Source of the DNA: Methylobacterium sp. WL119
GTDB lineage: Bacteria; Pseudomonadota; Alphaproteobacteria; Rhizobiales; Beijerinckiaceae
Direction of reading: 5' to 3'
DNA: 64,000 nt
Assembly (NCBI RefSeq): GCF_008039875.1
Contig: NZ_VRUU01000001.1
Coordinates: 1-64,000, forward strand
The notes under the pieces are model-generated. The model was not told where the DNA came from and did no database searches. It saw nothing but the letters and a program-made list of their open reading frames with translations. Below are positions 19,906-28,435 of this stretch, in pieces (within the stretch, counting starts at the first letter, position 1; every line of letters starts with the position of its first letter). Position numbers and translations under genes: made by a program.

Positions 19906-19995
19906 TCAGTTGAAGGTGTCGATCTCGGCGGACTCGTAGCTCGTCACTTCCATGCCGACGCAGACTTCCTGAACGATGGGGGCGGACCAGGCCAT
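19906..19995 (-). CDS. pqqA: PqqA, PQQ precursor peptide (upstream copy)
   Basis: A 29-residue peptide beginning MAWSAPIVQEVCVGMEVTSY with the conserved Glu16/Tyr20 pair. A GAGGAG lies 7 bases before the ATG. This is the first of two tandem copies, 70 bases apart, sharing one likely promoter. Multiple pqqA genes are known in methylotrophs, where extra precursor increases supply to PqqD/PqqE. Here both copies sit away from the other pqq genes. Confidence 0.95.
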   Translation of the reverse strand: MAWSAPIVQEVCVGMEVTSYESAEIDTFN

Positions 19996-20026
19996 GGCGT
20001 TTCTCCTCGTGAACTTCGATGACCGG

Positions 20027-20056
20027 AAGATAGGCGATACCTTGGGCGCAATACAA
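20027..20056 (-). promoter_or_regulatory. Candidate pqqA promoter
   Basis: On the minus strand TTGTAT (20056-20051) and TATCTT (20032-20027) are separated by 18 bases, placing a start site about 25-30 bases before the pqqA ATG. The surrounding DNA is distinctly less GC-rich than neighbouring genes. This is a sequence-based guess. Confidence 0.45.
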
Positions 20057-20476
20057 GCGGGCGCTACACTTATATTTCTCATAGGATCCCCGAGAGAGCG
20101 CTCGGTCGCCCCGGCATTCATCTCCAAAACGCCGAATTCGGCTTTTAGATCAGGTAGATGGTGGCGGTGGCGCCAAATCGCCAACCCCATTCCGCCCCCT
20201 GCCGCCACGCCCTTTCCGAGGGACGCGCTTTCGGCTTGACGCGTCGCACCGCCGGGCGCACAGGCTGCCGCGCGCGGATACGGCCGTCGGCATCCGCGCA
20301 CGCCATTCCCACGAAGATTCGATGCCCAGCGACACGCCAGACCGATCGTCCGAGCCGTGGCCGGCCGCACGCCGCGATCCCGCCTGAGCCCCTGAAGGGC
20401 TCGCGCCGGGCTCCGCCGCGCAGCCGGTCGCGGCCGGTGCCGTACGGCGCGCCGCCGGGCCCGCGAGGCGAGGCCC
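20057..20476. other. Intergenic region between pqqA and mgtE
   Basis: These 420 bases separate the divergent pqqA pair and mgtE. The part nearest pqqA is relatively AT-rich and probably holds its regulatory DNA. The rest is GC-rich and open in several frames, with translations lacking any domain. I looked for a Mg-sensing leader before mgtE and saw no recognisable riboswitch core. Confidence 0.45.
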
Positions 20477-21877
20477 ATGGTTGAACAGGTCCCCCCCCTG
20501 CCGGTCCTCGACGCGGTCGTGCCGATCGATCCGCGCGTCGACCCCTCCGTCCTGGCTGCGCGCCTCTCCGACGAGCGTGCGCCCGACATCGTCGAGGCGC
20601 TGAACGCCGAGGCGCCGGAGGTCGCCGCCGCGATCCTGCTCGGCCTGCCGCACGATCGCGCGATCGAGGTGCTCGACCAGCCCGAGCTCGACGACGCCGC
20701 CGACATCATCGAGATGCTGCCGCGCGACCGCGTCGCCACCTACCTGTCGGGCATGTCGGCCGACCGCGTCACCGACGTGTTCCGCGAGATTGAGGAGCCC
20801 GGCCGCTCGGACCTGCGCGCCCGCCTCGACGCCGAGACCCGCGGCGCGGTCGACCGCCTCAGCGCCTACGGCGAGGAGACCGTCGGCTCGCTGATGACCA
20901 CCGAGTTCGTCACCGTGCCCGGCACCTGGACCGTGGCGCAGACCCTCGACCACATCCGCCGCGTCGAGAAGACCCGCGAGACGATCTATGCGATCTTCGT
21001 GCTCGACCCGCGCACCCGCGCGCTGACCAAGGCGGTGCCGCTGCGCCGGCTGATCTCGGGCAACCCCGAGGACAACGTGCTCTCGGTCGCCGCCGGCCGC
21101 CGCCCGCTCGCGGTGTCGCCGACGGCGAGCCGCGAGGAGGCCGCCCGGCTGATCTCGAAATACGACCTGCTCGCCCTGCCGGTGGTCGACGCGGTCGGCC
21201 ACCTGATCGGCATCGTCACCGTCGACGACATGATCGACGCGATGGTCGAGAAGCAGACCCAGGACGTGCAGCGCTTCGGCGGCATGGAGGCGCTGCCCGA
21301 GCCCTACATGGACATCGGCTTCATGACGATGATCCGGAAGCGCGCCGGCTGGCTCTGCGCGCTGTTCCTCTCCGAGATGCTGACCGCCTCGGCGATGCAG
21401 GGATTTGAGGGCGAGCTCGAGAAGGCGATCGTCCTGACGCTGTTCATCCCGCTGATCATGAGCTCGGGCGGCAATTCCGGCAGCCAGGCGACCTCGCTGC
21501 TGATCCGCGCGCTGGCGCTGCACCAGATCCGCCTGCGCGACTGGTGGCGGGTGGCCCTGCGCGAGCTGCCCACCGGCCTCGTGCTCGGCGGCATCCTCGG
21601 GGTGATCGCCGTGGTGCGGATCGCGATCTGGCAGAAGACCGGCCTGTACGATTACGGCGAGCACTGGCCGCTGGTGGCGGCGACCGTCGGCGGCGCGCTC
21701 GTCGGCATCGTCACCTTCGGGTCGCTGTCGGGCTCGATGCTGCCGTTCCTGCTGCAACGGCTCGGCTTCGACCCGGCGACCGCCTCGGCGCCCTTCGTGG
21801 CGACGCTCGTCGACGTGACCGGCCTCGTCATCTACTTCTCGGTGGCGTTGCTGATCCTGCGCGGCACGCTGCTCTAG
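20477..21877 (+). CDS. mgtE: Magnesium transporter MgtE
   Basis: A 466-residue magnesium channel. An N-terminal helical MgtE_N domain (about 20-145, with LLGLPHDRAIEVLD) is followed by paired CBS domains (about 150-275; VGSLMTTEFVTVPG and LISKYDLLALPVVDAVGHLI). Five membrane helices follow, with the pore-region sequence IPLIMSSGGNSGSQATSLLI near residue 325-345. Length and order are standard for this Mg-gated inner-membrane channel. The start at 20477 lies just after a G-rich segment without a strong ribosome site. Confidence 0.95.
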   Translation: MVEQVPPLPVLDAVVPIDPRVDPSVLAARLSDERAPDIVEALNAEAPEVAAAILLGLPHDRAIEVLDQPELDDAADIIEMLPRDRVATYLSGMSADRVTDVFREIEEPGRSDLRARLDAETRGAVDRLSAYGEETVGSLMTTEFVTVPGTWTVAQTLDHIRRVEKTRETIYAIFVLDPRTRALTKAVPLRRLISGNPEDNVLSVAAGRRPLAVSPTASREEAARLISKYDLLALPVVDAVGHLIGIVTVDDMIDAMVEKQTQDVQRFGGMEALPEPYMDIGFMTMIRKRAGWLCALFLSEMLTASAMQGFEGELEKAIVLTLFIPLIMSSGGNSGSQATSLLIRALALHQIRLRDWWRVALRELPTGLVLGGILGVIAVVRIAIWQKTGLYDYGEHWPLVAATVGGALVGIVTFGSLSGSMLPFLLQRLGFDPATASAPFVATLVDVTGLVIYFSVALLILRGTLL

Positions 21878-22005
21878 CGCCGCGTCCGCTGCCGTTGCCG
21901 ACCGGTCAGCAACGGAAACTTCGCAGTCCGGGCCGACGTAGGGCGGACGATGCAGGCGTCGTCCACGAAGGCGCCGCCGGCAAGACGTGACTTCGGAGCG
22001 CGACC

Positions 22006-22335
22006 GTGACCCTGCCCCTGCTGAGCCGCCCGGTCCTCGACGACCTCGGCGGCGTGATCGGCGCCGAGAAGCTCCGGCGCCTGATCGTCCGGTTCACGGA
22101 CAGCCTGCGCACCGCGTTCCCGGCCGGAAGCCGCCCGCCGGGCGAGATCGCGCGGGAGGCGCACACCCTGATCTCGATGTCGGGCATGCTCGGCTGCGAG
22201 CGGCTGTCCACGGCCTGCCGGGCTCTCGAAGCGGAGGCGAAGGACGGCGCCGACCTGGCGCCCGCGCTCGCCGAGATCCGCGACCTGCGCGACGAGACCG
22301 TGCGCGCGCTGGAAGACGTCGCGCAAACGTCCTGA
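22006..22335 (+). CDS. Hpt-domain phosphotransfer protein
   Basis: A 109-residue single-domain Hpt protein. REAHTLISMSGMLGCERLST contains the phospho-accepting His in the usual AHTL-x-SxSGxxG pattern. GTG at 22006 follows CGGAG by 7 bases. It lies 64 bases upstream of the hybrid histidine kinase, whose receiver domain would pass phosphate to this His; the final response regulator is not in the window. Confidence 0.82.
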   Translation: MTLPLLSRPVLDDLGGVIGAEKLRRLIVRFTDSLRTAFPAGSRPPGEIAREAHTLISMSGMLGCERLSTACRALEAEAKDGADLAPALAEIRDLRDETVRALEDVAQTS

Positions 22336-22399
22336 CGCTGCGCCGCGTATTCAGTTTCGTGACGATCGGCATGCCACGGTCGCGCGGAACGGGTTCTGG

Positions 22400-25300
22400 G
22401 TGAGCGGGATGATGGTGGCGACGACGCAGATGCCGGAACGACGGAGGGTCGGCCTCGTGCCGAATCGCCTCGCCGGCCGGCTGCCGCAAGCGCTCGTGGC
22501 GACGGGGGGCCTCGTCTTCCTCGCGCTCGTTTGGCTCGGCCTGCTGTTCCATCTTGAGCAGCGCCGCGAGGGCGAAATGCTGCAGGCGCGGCGCGACGTG
22601 CTGAACCTGTCGATCGCGCTGGCCGAGCAGGTCTCGCGCCTGATCGAGGGCGTCGACCAGGTGATGCGCCTGATCGAGGCCGACTACGCCGACGATCCCG
22701 AGACCTTCGATTTCGCCCGCTGGTCGAAGCGCGCCACGATGCTGGCCGAGAGCGCGCGCCAGATCGCGATCTTCGACGCGAACGGCGACCTCGTCGCCAC
22801 GCGCGACGCCGTGCCCTCCGCCCTCAGCAGGACCAACGTCGCGGACAGGCCCTACTTCCGGTCGCTGGCCGACAATCCCGAAGCCGGCCTCTATATCGGG
22901 CGCACCATCCGCGGCCGCCTGATGGATACCTTCACCTTCAACCTCGCGCGCCGGCTGACGCGCCCGGACGGCAGCTTCGGCGGCGTCCTCATGGTGGCCG
23001 TCGACCCGGACTACCTCGCCCGGCGCTTCAAGGCGCTCGACGTCGGCGCCGACGCGGTCGTCGGGCTGTTCGGCCGCGACGGCTACGTCCGTATCCGCGA
23101 GCCGGCGATGCCGGGCATGTACGAGCGCGACCTGTCCCGGCGGCTCGACGGTCAGGGCCTGTTCGCGCGCCTGTCCGAGGCGCCGGCGGGAACCTACGCG
23201 GTCGAGAGCGGCCTCGACGGGCGCGCGCGCATCTTCGGATATCGCGCCACGGAGAACCTTCCGCTCGTCGTCACGGTCGGCAAGTCGGTGGAGGTCGTGC
23301 TCGCGCCGCTCGTCGCGGAGCGGCGCAACGCGCTGGCGGTCGGCGCGGTCGCGAGCGCGGTCATCCTGCTCGGATGCCTGGTGCTGCTGCGCGAGCTCGA
23401 GCGCCGGCGGCGGCGCGAGGCGCTGCTGGTCGAGACCCACCGTGCCCTCGGCGAGGCCGAGACGCTGTTCCGCGGCGTGTTCGAAAACGCCACCGACCAC
23501 CTCTTCGTCCACGCCGTCGCGGCCGATGGCAGCTTCGCCCTCGAGACCCTGAACCCGAGCGCCGCCGCGCTGATCGGGCACTCGCAGCAGGCCGTCCGCG
23601 GCAAGACCCCGGAAGAGGTGATGCCGCCCGACATGGCCGCGATCGTGCGGGCCGACATCGAGGGTGTGATCCGCTCCGGCGAGCCAGCGCGGCGCCAGGA
23701 GGAGCGGGTCGGCGGCGACGGGACCCACCGCTTCGAGGTGATCTTGGTGCCCCTGCGCGAGGCCGGCGGCCGCCGCGTGGCGCGCGTCTTCATCAGCGTG
23801 CGCGACATCACCCATCTGCGCCGGGCCGAGGAGGCGATCGCGCTGAGCGAGGCGCGCTACCGCCTGCTCGCCGACAACGCCAGCGACATGATCGTCCAGG
23901 TCGGCCTCGACGGCCGGCGGATCTACGCGTCGCCGGCCTCGCACGCGCTGCTGGGCCTGGCGCCGCAGGACCTCGTCGGGACGCGGCCGGAGGACGAGGC
24001 CCATCCCGACGACGCAGGCGCGCTCTCGGCGATGATCGCCCGCCTCTCGGGAGGCGAGGCCGAGACCGCGGTGGCGACCTATCGCCTGCGCCGGGGCGAC
24101 CGCTCCTACATCTGGGTCGAGGGCTCGTGGCGCCTGGTGCGGGACGCCGCCGGCCGACCCGCCGGCTTCGTCGCCTCGGTCCGCGACGTCGATGCGCGCC
24201 ATCAGGCGGAGGACGCCTTGCGGTCGAGCGAGGCGCGCTACCGGGCGCTCGCCGACACGCTGCCGCAGCTCGTCTGGATCGTGCGGGCCGAGGATGGCCT
24301 CGCCGCCTACGTCAACCAGCGCTTCGAGGCCTATTACGGGCCGATCGGGACCGGCCTTGCCGAAAGGCTCGCGGCCAACCACCCGGACGATGCCGGGCGC
24401 ATGGAGGCGGCCCGGGCGGCGGCCGTTCGCGACGGGCGCGGGCACGAGATCGAAGGCCGGCTGCGCCGGCACGACGGCACCTATCGCTGGCACAAGATCG
24501 TGATGATGCCGATCCGCGAGGCGGGCACCATCGTCGGCTGGCTCGGCACCGCCCTCGACATCGACGACATCATCACCGCGCGCCGGGCCCTGGAGGAGAC
24601 CAGCGACCTGCTGCGCCTTGCCCAGGACGCGGCCGAGGCGGGCTCCTGGGACCTCGACCTCGTCGCCGGTTCCGTCCTGCTCTCGCCCGAGAGCGCGCGG
24701 CTGCACGGGCTGTCGAGCACCGAACCCCTGCGCATGCCGATCGAGGCTTGGAAGGCCCTGGTGATGCCCGAGGACCGGGAGCGCGCCCTGGCGGACGCCG
24801 CCGAGGCGATCGCCTCGCGCCGCAGCTTCGTGATGGAGTTCAGGATCACGGGCGGCGACGGCGTCGAGCGCTGGCTGCAGAGCATCGGCCGCGCCTACTA
24901 CGATCCCGCCGGGCGGCCCGTGCGGGTGATCGGCCTGAACCTCGACGCGACCGATCGCAAGCAGGCCGAGCTCGCGCTGCAGGCGGCCAAGACCGCCGCG
25001 GAGGCCGCGCGCCTGGAAGCCGAGCGCGCGAGCCTCGCCAAGACCGACTTCCTCGCCGCGATGTCCCACGAGATCCGCACCCCGCTGAACGCGGTGATCG
25101 GCTTCACCGACCTGCTGGCGCGCTCCGAGCGGCTGGCGCCCGACCAGCAGCGCCACGCCGAGCTGGCGCGCTCGTCGGGCTCCGCCCTGCTCACCGTGGT
25201 CAACGACATCCTCGACTTCTCGAAGGTCGAGGCCGGCGCGATCGATCTCGAGCAGCGCGCCTTCGCGCCGGCGGCGCTGGCCGACAACGGCCTGTCGATC

Positions 25301-26185
25301 GTGCGCGGGCTCGCCTCCGCGAAGGGTCTCACCGTGATCGGCCGGATCGACCCGGACCTGCCGCCCAGCCTCGTCGGCGACGAGGCCCGGCTGCGCCAGA
25401 TCCTGCTCAACCTCCTGAACAACGCGGTGAAGTTCACCCGGCGCGGCAGCGTCACCCTCGCGGTGCGCCATGCCGGCACCACGCCCGCCGGCGAGACCAT
25501 CCGTTTCAGCGTCAGCGATACCGGCATCGGCATCCCGCAGGCCAAGCAGCACCGGCTGTTCGAGCGCTTCTCGCAGGTCGACAATTCGGTGAGCCGCGAT
25601 TTCGGCGGGACCGGCCTCGGCCTCGCGATCTGCCGGCGCCTCGTCGAGCTGATGGGCGGGACGATCGGCGTCGCCTCCGACGACGGCGAGGGCTCGACCT
25701 TCTGGTTCACGGTGACGCTGCCGCGCGGCGTCGACGTCGACGCACCCACCGCCGTGCCGGCCGTCGTCGCGTCGCACGCCACCGGGCACATCCTCCTGGT
25801 CGAGGACGTCGAGATCAACCAAGAGCTGGCGCGACTGGTGCTGGAGGCCGCCGGCCACACCGTCGACGTGGTCGCCGACGGCGCCGCCGCCGTGATGGCG
25901 GTGGAGGACGGCGCGTTCGACCTCGTGCTGATGGATGTGCAGATGCCGGGCATGGACGGCATCACCGCGACGCGGATGATCCGCCGCCTGAAAGGCCCGG
26001 CGGCGAACGTGCCGGTGATCGCGATGACCGCCAACGTGCTGCCGGCCGAGGTGCGCCAGTTCCGCGAGGCCGGCATGGACGACCACGTCGGCAAGCCGTT
26101 CGACCGCGCGGTCCTCTACGCCGCCATCGCACGCTGGCTTCCGGGCCGCGACGCCGCGCCGGTGCGGCGGGCGGTGAACGGCTGA
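22400..26185 (+). CDS. Hybrid sensor histidine kinase (Cache, four PAS, HisKA, HATPase, REC)
   Basis: A 1261-residue membrane sensor. Two membrane segments near residues 30-50 and 315-335 enclose a periplasmic Cache-like domain (NVADRPYFRSLADNPEAGLY). Four PAS repeats occupy roughly 365-860. The HisKA block AMSHEIRTPLNAVIGFTDLL puts the phospho-His near 890. The ATPase part has LLNNAVKFTRRGSVTL, DTGIGIPQ and GGTGLGLAIC. A C-terminal receiver starts near 1133 (ILLVEDVEINQELARLVLEA), with the phospho-Asp in LVLMDVQMPGMDGI near 1178. Start is uncertain: GTG 22400 or ATG 22409. With the Hpt gene upstream it makes a phosphorelay. The ligand is unknown. Confidence 0.93.
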   Translation: MSGMMVATTQMPERRRVGLVPNRLAGRLPQALVATGGLVFLALVWLGLLFHLEQRREGEMLQARRDVLNLSIALAEQVSRLIEGVDQVMRLIEADYADDPETFDFARWSKRATMLAESARQIAIFDANGDLVATRDAVPSALSRTNVADRPYFRSLADNPEAGLYIGRTIRGRLMDTFTFNLARRLTRPDGSFGGVLMVAVDPDYLARRFKALDVGADAVVGLFGRDGYVRIREPAMPGMYERDLSRRLDGQGLFARLSEAPAGTYAVESGLDGRARIFGYRATENLPLVVTVGKSVEVVLAPLVAERRNALAVGAVASAVILLGCLVLLRELERRRRREALLVETHRALGEAETLFRGVFENATDHLFVHAVAADGSFALETLNPSAAALIGHSQQAVRGKTPEEVMPPDMAAIVRADIEGVIRSGEPARRQEERVGGDGTHRFEVILVPLREAGGRRVARVFISVRDITHLRRAEEAIALSEARYRLLADNASDMIVQVGLDGRRIYASPASHALLGLAPQDLVGTRPEDEAHPDDAGALSAMIARLSGGEAETAVATYRLRRGDRSYIWVEGSWRLVRDAAGRPAGFVASVRDVDARHQAEDALRSSEARYRALADTLPQLVWIVRAEDGLAAYVNQRFEAYYGPIGTGLAERLAANHPDDAGRMEAARAAAVRDGRGHEIEGRLRRHDGTYRWHKIVMMPIREAGTIVGWLGTALDIDDIITARRALEETSDLLRLAQDAAEAGSWDLDLVAGSVLLSPESARLHGLSSTEPLRMPIEAWKALVMPEDRERALADAAEAIASRRSFVMEFRITGGDGVERWLQSIGRAYYDPAGRPVRVIGLNLDATDRKQAELALQAAKTAAEAARLEAERASLAKTDFLAAMSHEIRTPLNAVIGFTDLLARSERLAPDQQRHAELARSSGSALLTVVNDILDFSKVEAGAIDLEQRAFAPAALADNGLSIVRGLASAKGLTVIGRIDPDLPPSLVGDEARLRQILLNLLNNAVKFTRRGSVTLAVRHAGTTPAGETIRFSVSDTGIGIPQAKQHRLFERFSQVDNSVSRDFGGTGLGLAICRRLVELMGGTIGVASDDGEGSTFWFTVTLPRGVDVDAPTAVPAVVASHATGHILLVEDVEINQELARLVLEAAGHTVDVVADGAAAVMAVEDGAFDLVLMDVQMPGMDGITATRMIRRLKGPAANVPVIAMTANVLPAEVRQFREAGMDDHVGKPFDRAVLYAAIARWLPGRDAAPVRRAVNG

Positions 26186-26202
26186 CCCGGATCGCGGCTG
26201 CG

Positions 26203-27084
26203 GTGCCTGCGTCGATCGCCCTGCCCTGCCGCCCGCCCTACGACTGGCCGGCGATGCGCGACTTCCTCGCCGGCCGGGCGATCCCCGGGATCGAGGCGGT
26301 GGGCCCGGATCGTTACGCGCGCACCATCGCCGTCGCAGGGCGAACCGGATCGATCGCGATCACGCCCGGCGGCGATGGGCTCGTCGCGATCGTGACGGGC
26401 GTGGCGGAGGCCGAGCTTCCCGGAATCGCGGCCCGGCTCCGGCGCCTGTTCGATTGCGACGCCGACCCGGCGGCGATCGGCGCGCATCTCGCGACCGATC
26501 CTCGTCTCGGGCCCCTCGTCGCCGCGCGGCCCGGCTTGCGGGTGCCGGGGGCCTGGGACGGGTTCGAGCTCGGCGTCCGCGCGATCCTCGGGCAGCAGGT
26601 CTCTGTGGCGGCCGCGACCCAGCTCGCCGGGCGGCTCGTCGCCGAGCTCGGAACGCCCCTCCCGGCCCTCGCCGAACCCGGCCTGACCCATGTCTTCCCG
26701 ACCGCCGAGCGGGTGGCCGCGGCGGACGTCGCGCAGATCCTGACGATGCCGCGTGCGCGCGGCGCCGCGATCCGGGCGCTCGCGGCGGCGAGCCTCGCCG
26801 AGCCCGATCCGTTCGCGCTCGACCAGGACCTCGCCACCGCCGTGGCCCGCCTGACCGCGATCCGCGGGATCGGGCCTTGGACAGCGCAGTACATCGCGAT
26901 GCGGGCGTTGCGCGCGCCGGACGCGTTTCCGCCCGGGGACGTCGGCCTGCTGCAGGCCCTCGATGGCGGCGCCGGGCGCCCGAGCCCGGCGGAGCTGCTG
27001 CTGCGCGCCGAAGGCTGGCGCCCGTACCGCGCCTACGCGGCGTTGCACCTCTGGGCGGTCGATGCGGCGCGGCCAGCGGATTGA
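26203..27084 (+). CDS. alkA: DNA-3-methyladenine glycosylase II (AlkA)
   Basis: A 293-residue base-excision glycosylase that removes alkylated purines. The N-terminal AlkA_N part begins SIALPCRPPYDWPAMRDFLA. The HhH-GPD core has FELGVRAILGQQVSVAAATQ and LTAIRGIGPWTAQYIAMRAL, with the catalytic Asp in FPPGDVGLL near residue 245. GTG at 26203 lies 17 bases after the kinase stop. It is followed by ada, so this is an alkylation-repair pair; in some bacteria the two activities are fused in one protein. Confidence 0.9.
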   Translation: MPASIALPCRPPYDWPAMRDFLAGRAIPGIEAVGPDRYARTIAVAGRTGSIAITPGGDGLVAIVTGVAEAELPGIAARLRRLFDCDADPAAIGAHLATDPRLGPLVAARPGLRVPGAWDGFELGVRAILGQQVSVAAATQLAGRLVAELGTPLPALAEPGLTHVFPTAERVAAADVAQILTMPRARGAAIRALAAASLAEPDPFALDQDLATAVARLTAIRGIGPWTAQYIAMRALRAPDAFPPGDVGLLQALDGGAGRPSPAELLLRAEGWRPYRAYAALHLWAVDAARPAD

Positions 27085-27216
27085 GGAGGACGCCGTGCGC
27101 GCCCAGGATGCCCGCCGGATTCGAGAGCAAGGGACGGGATGCGGCCCGTGAGCGAGCAGCGCATGACGGGGAGACCGCGCGGGCCGCATCCGGCCCCGAT
27201 CATCGATGAGGCTGCG

Positions 27217-28293
27217 ATGCCGACGACCGAGGCCACCCGTCCCGATCTCTCAGCGGATGCCATGCGGCGCGAAGCCGTGTCGGCGCGAGACGCGGCGTAC
27301 GATGGCCGCTTCGTCTACTCGGTCCGCAGCACCGGCGTGTATTGCCGACCGAGCTGCCCGTCGCGCGCGGCGCGTCCCGAGAACGTCGCGTTCCACGCCA
27401 CCTGCGCCGAGGCCGAGGATGCGGGCTTCCGTCCGTGCAGGCGCTGCCGGCCGAACGAGGCGTCGCCCGATGCGAGGCGTGCCGCGGCGATCGCCGGCGC
27501 CTGCCGCCTGATCGACGAGGCCGAATCGCTGCCCGCGCTCGCTGTTCTCGCCCGCGCGGCCGGGATGAGCCCGTTCCACTTCCATCGGGTGTTCAAAGCG
27601 ACGACCGGCGTGACGCCGAAGGCCTACGGCGAGGCCCGCCGGGCCGAACGGATGGCGAAGACCCTGCCGAGCGCCGGCAGCGTCACGCACGCGGTCTACG
27701 AGGCGGGCTACGGGGCGGCGAGCCGCTTCTACGCCGGGGCCGGCGAGCGGCTCGGCATGGCGCCCGCCGCCTACCGCAAGGGTGGGACCGGCGAGACCAT
27801 CCGCTTCGCGGTCGGCCCGTGCAGCCTCGGCGCGATCCTCGTCGCGGCTACCGCCCGCGGCGTCTGCGCGATCCTGCTCGGCGACGATCCGGACGCGCTG
27901 CTGCGCGACCTGGAGGACCGCTTTCCGAACGCGACGCTCGCCGGCGGCGACGCCGCATTCGAGGCGCTGGTCGCGCAGGTCGTCGGCCTGGTCGAAGCGC
28001 CGGGGCGCCCGGCGGACCTCCCCCTCGACATCGGCGGCACGGCCTTCCAGCAGCGCGTCTGGGACGCCCTGCGCAGGATCCCGGCGGGGACGACCGCGAG
28101 CTACGCCGAGATCGCCCGGAGCCTCGGCACGCCGGCGGCGGTGCGGGCCGTCGCCCGCGCTTGCGGCGCCAACGCCCTCGCCGTCGCGATCCCCTGCCAC
28201 CGGGTGGTGCGGACGGACGGAGCCCTGTCCGGCTACCGTTGGGGCATCGAGCGCAAGCGGGCACTGCTGAAGCGCGAGGGGGTGGTACGGTGA
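27217..28293 (+). CDS. ada: Bifunctional Ada: DNA methyltransferase and transcriptional activator
   Basis: A 358-residue Ada protein. The N-terminal Zn domain has GVYCRPSC near residue 42 and PCRRC near 70, accepting methyl groups from phosphotriesters. An AraC-type helix-turn-helix follows (LAVLARAAGMSPFHFHRVFK). The C-terminal O6-methylguanine methyltransferase ends with AIPCHRVVRTDGALSGYRWG, with the acceptor Cys near 326. I prefer ATG 27217, preceded by GAGG, over ATG 27139, because the extra 26 residues are non-homologous and would make the protein unusually long. It probably activates its own operon with alkA. Confidence 0.92.
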   Translation: MPTTEATRPDLSADAMRREAVSARDAAYDGRFVYSVRSTGVYCRPSCPSRAARPENVAFHATCAEAEDAGFRPCRRCRPNEASPDARRAAAIAGACRLIDEAESLPALAVLARAAGMSPFHFHRVFKATTGVTPKAYGEARRAERMAKTLPSAGSVTHAVYEAGYGAASRFYAGAGERLGMAPAAYRKGGTGETIRFAVGPCSLGAILVAATARGVCAILLGDDPDALLRDLEDRFPNATLAGGDAAFEALVAQVVGLVEAPGRPADLPLDIGGTAFQQRVWDALRRIPAGTTASYAEIARSLGTPAAVRAVARACGANALAVAIPCHRVVRTDGALSGYRWGIERKRALLKREGVVR

Positions 28294-28323
28294 GCGGATA
28301 AGCCTCGCAATCGCGTTCGAGCT

Positions 28324-28417
28324 CTTCCCTCCCCCTTTCGAGGGAAGGGGTGGCCCGCGAAGCAAGTCGGGAGAGGGAGCGCCGGATTCGGAGAAGCCGC
28401 TCCCCCTCTTCCGGCGA
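28324..28417. repeat. Partial REP-like palindromic element
   Basis: CTTCCCTCCCCCTTTCGAGGG opens a hairpin and is followed by TGGCCCGCGAAGCAAGTCGGG and then GAGAGGGAGCG, whose complement CGCTCCCCCTCTTCC lies near 28398-28412. The order and sequence resemble the right half of the palindrome at 9560-9698. It lies between the convergent ada and parC genes and could serve as a terminator for both. Confidence 0.6.
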
Positions 28418-28435
28418 TCCAGAACCAAGCCCTCT

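Noticed and set aside
20057-20476. A possible Mg riboswitch in front of mgtE
   Set aside because: I could not find the conserved core of the ykoK/M-box class or a terminator-antiterminator pair. The region is too GC-rich to judge by eye.
22094-26086. A 1330-codon open frame on the minus strand
   Set aside because: It is the mirror of the hybrid histidine kinase gene in GC-rich DNA. Its translation is dominated by Arg, His, Asp and Gly with no domain, while the plus strand gives complete PAS, HisKA, HATPase and receiver domains.
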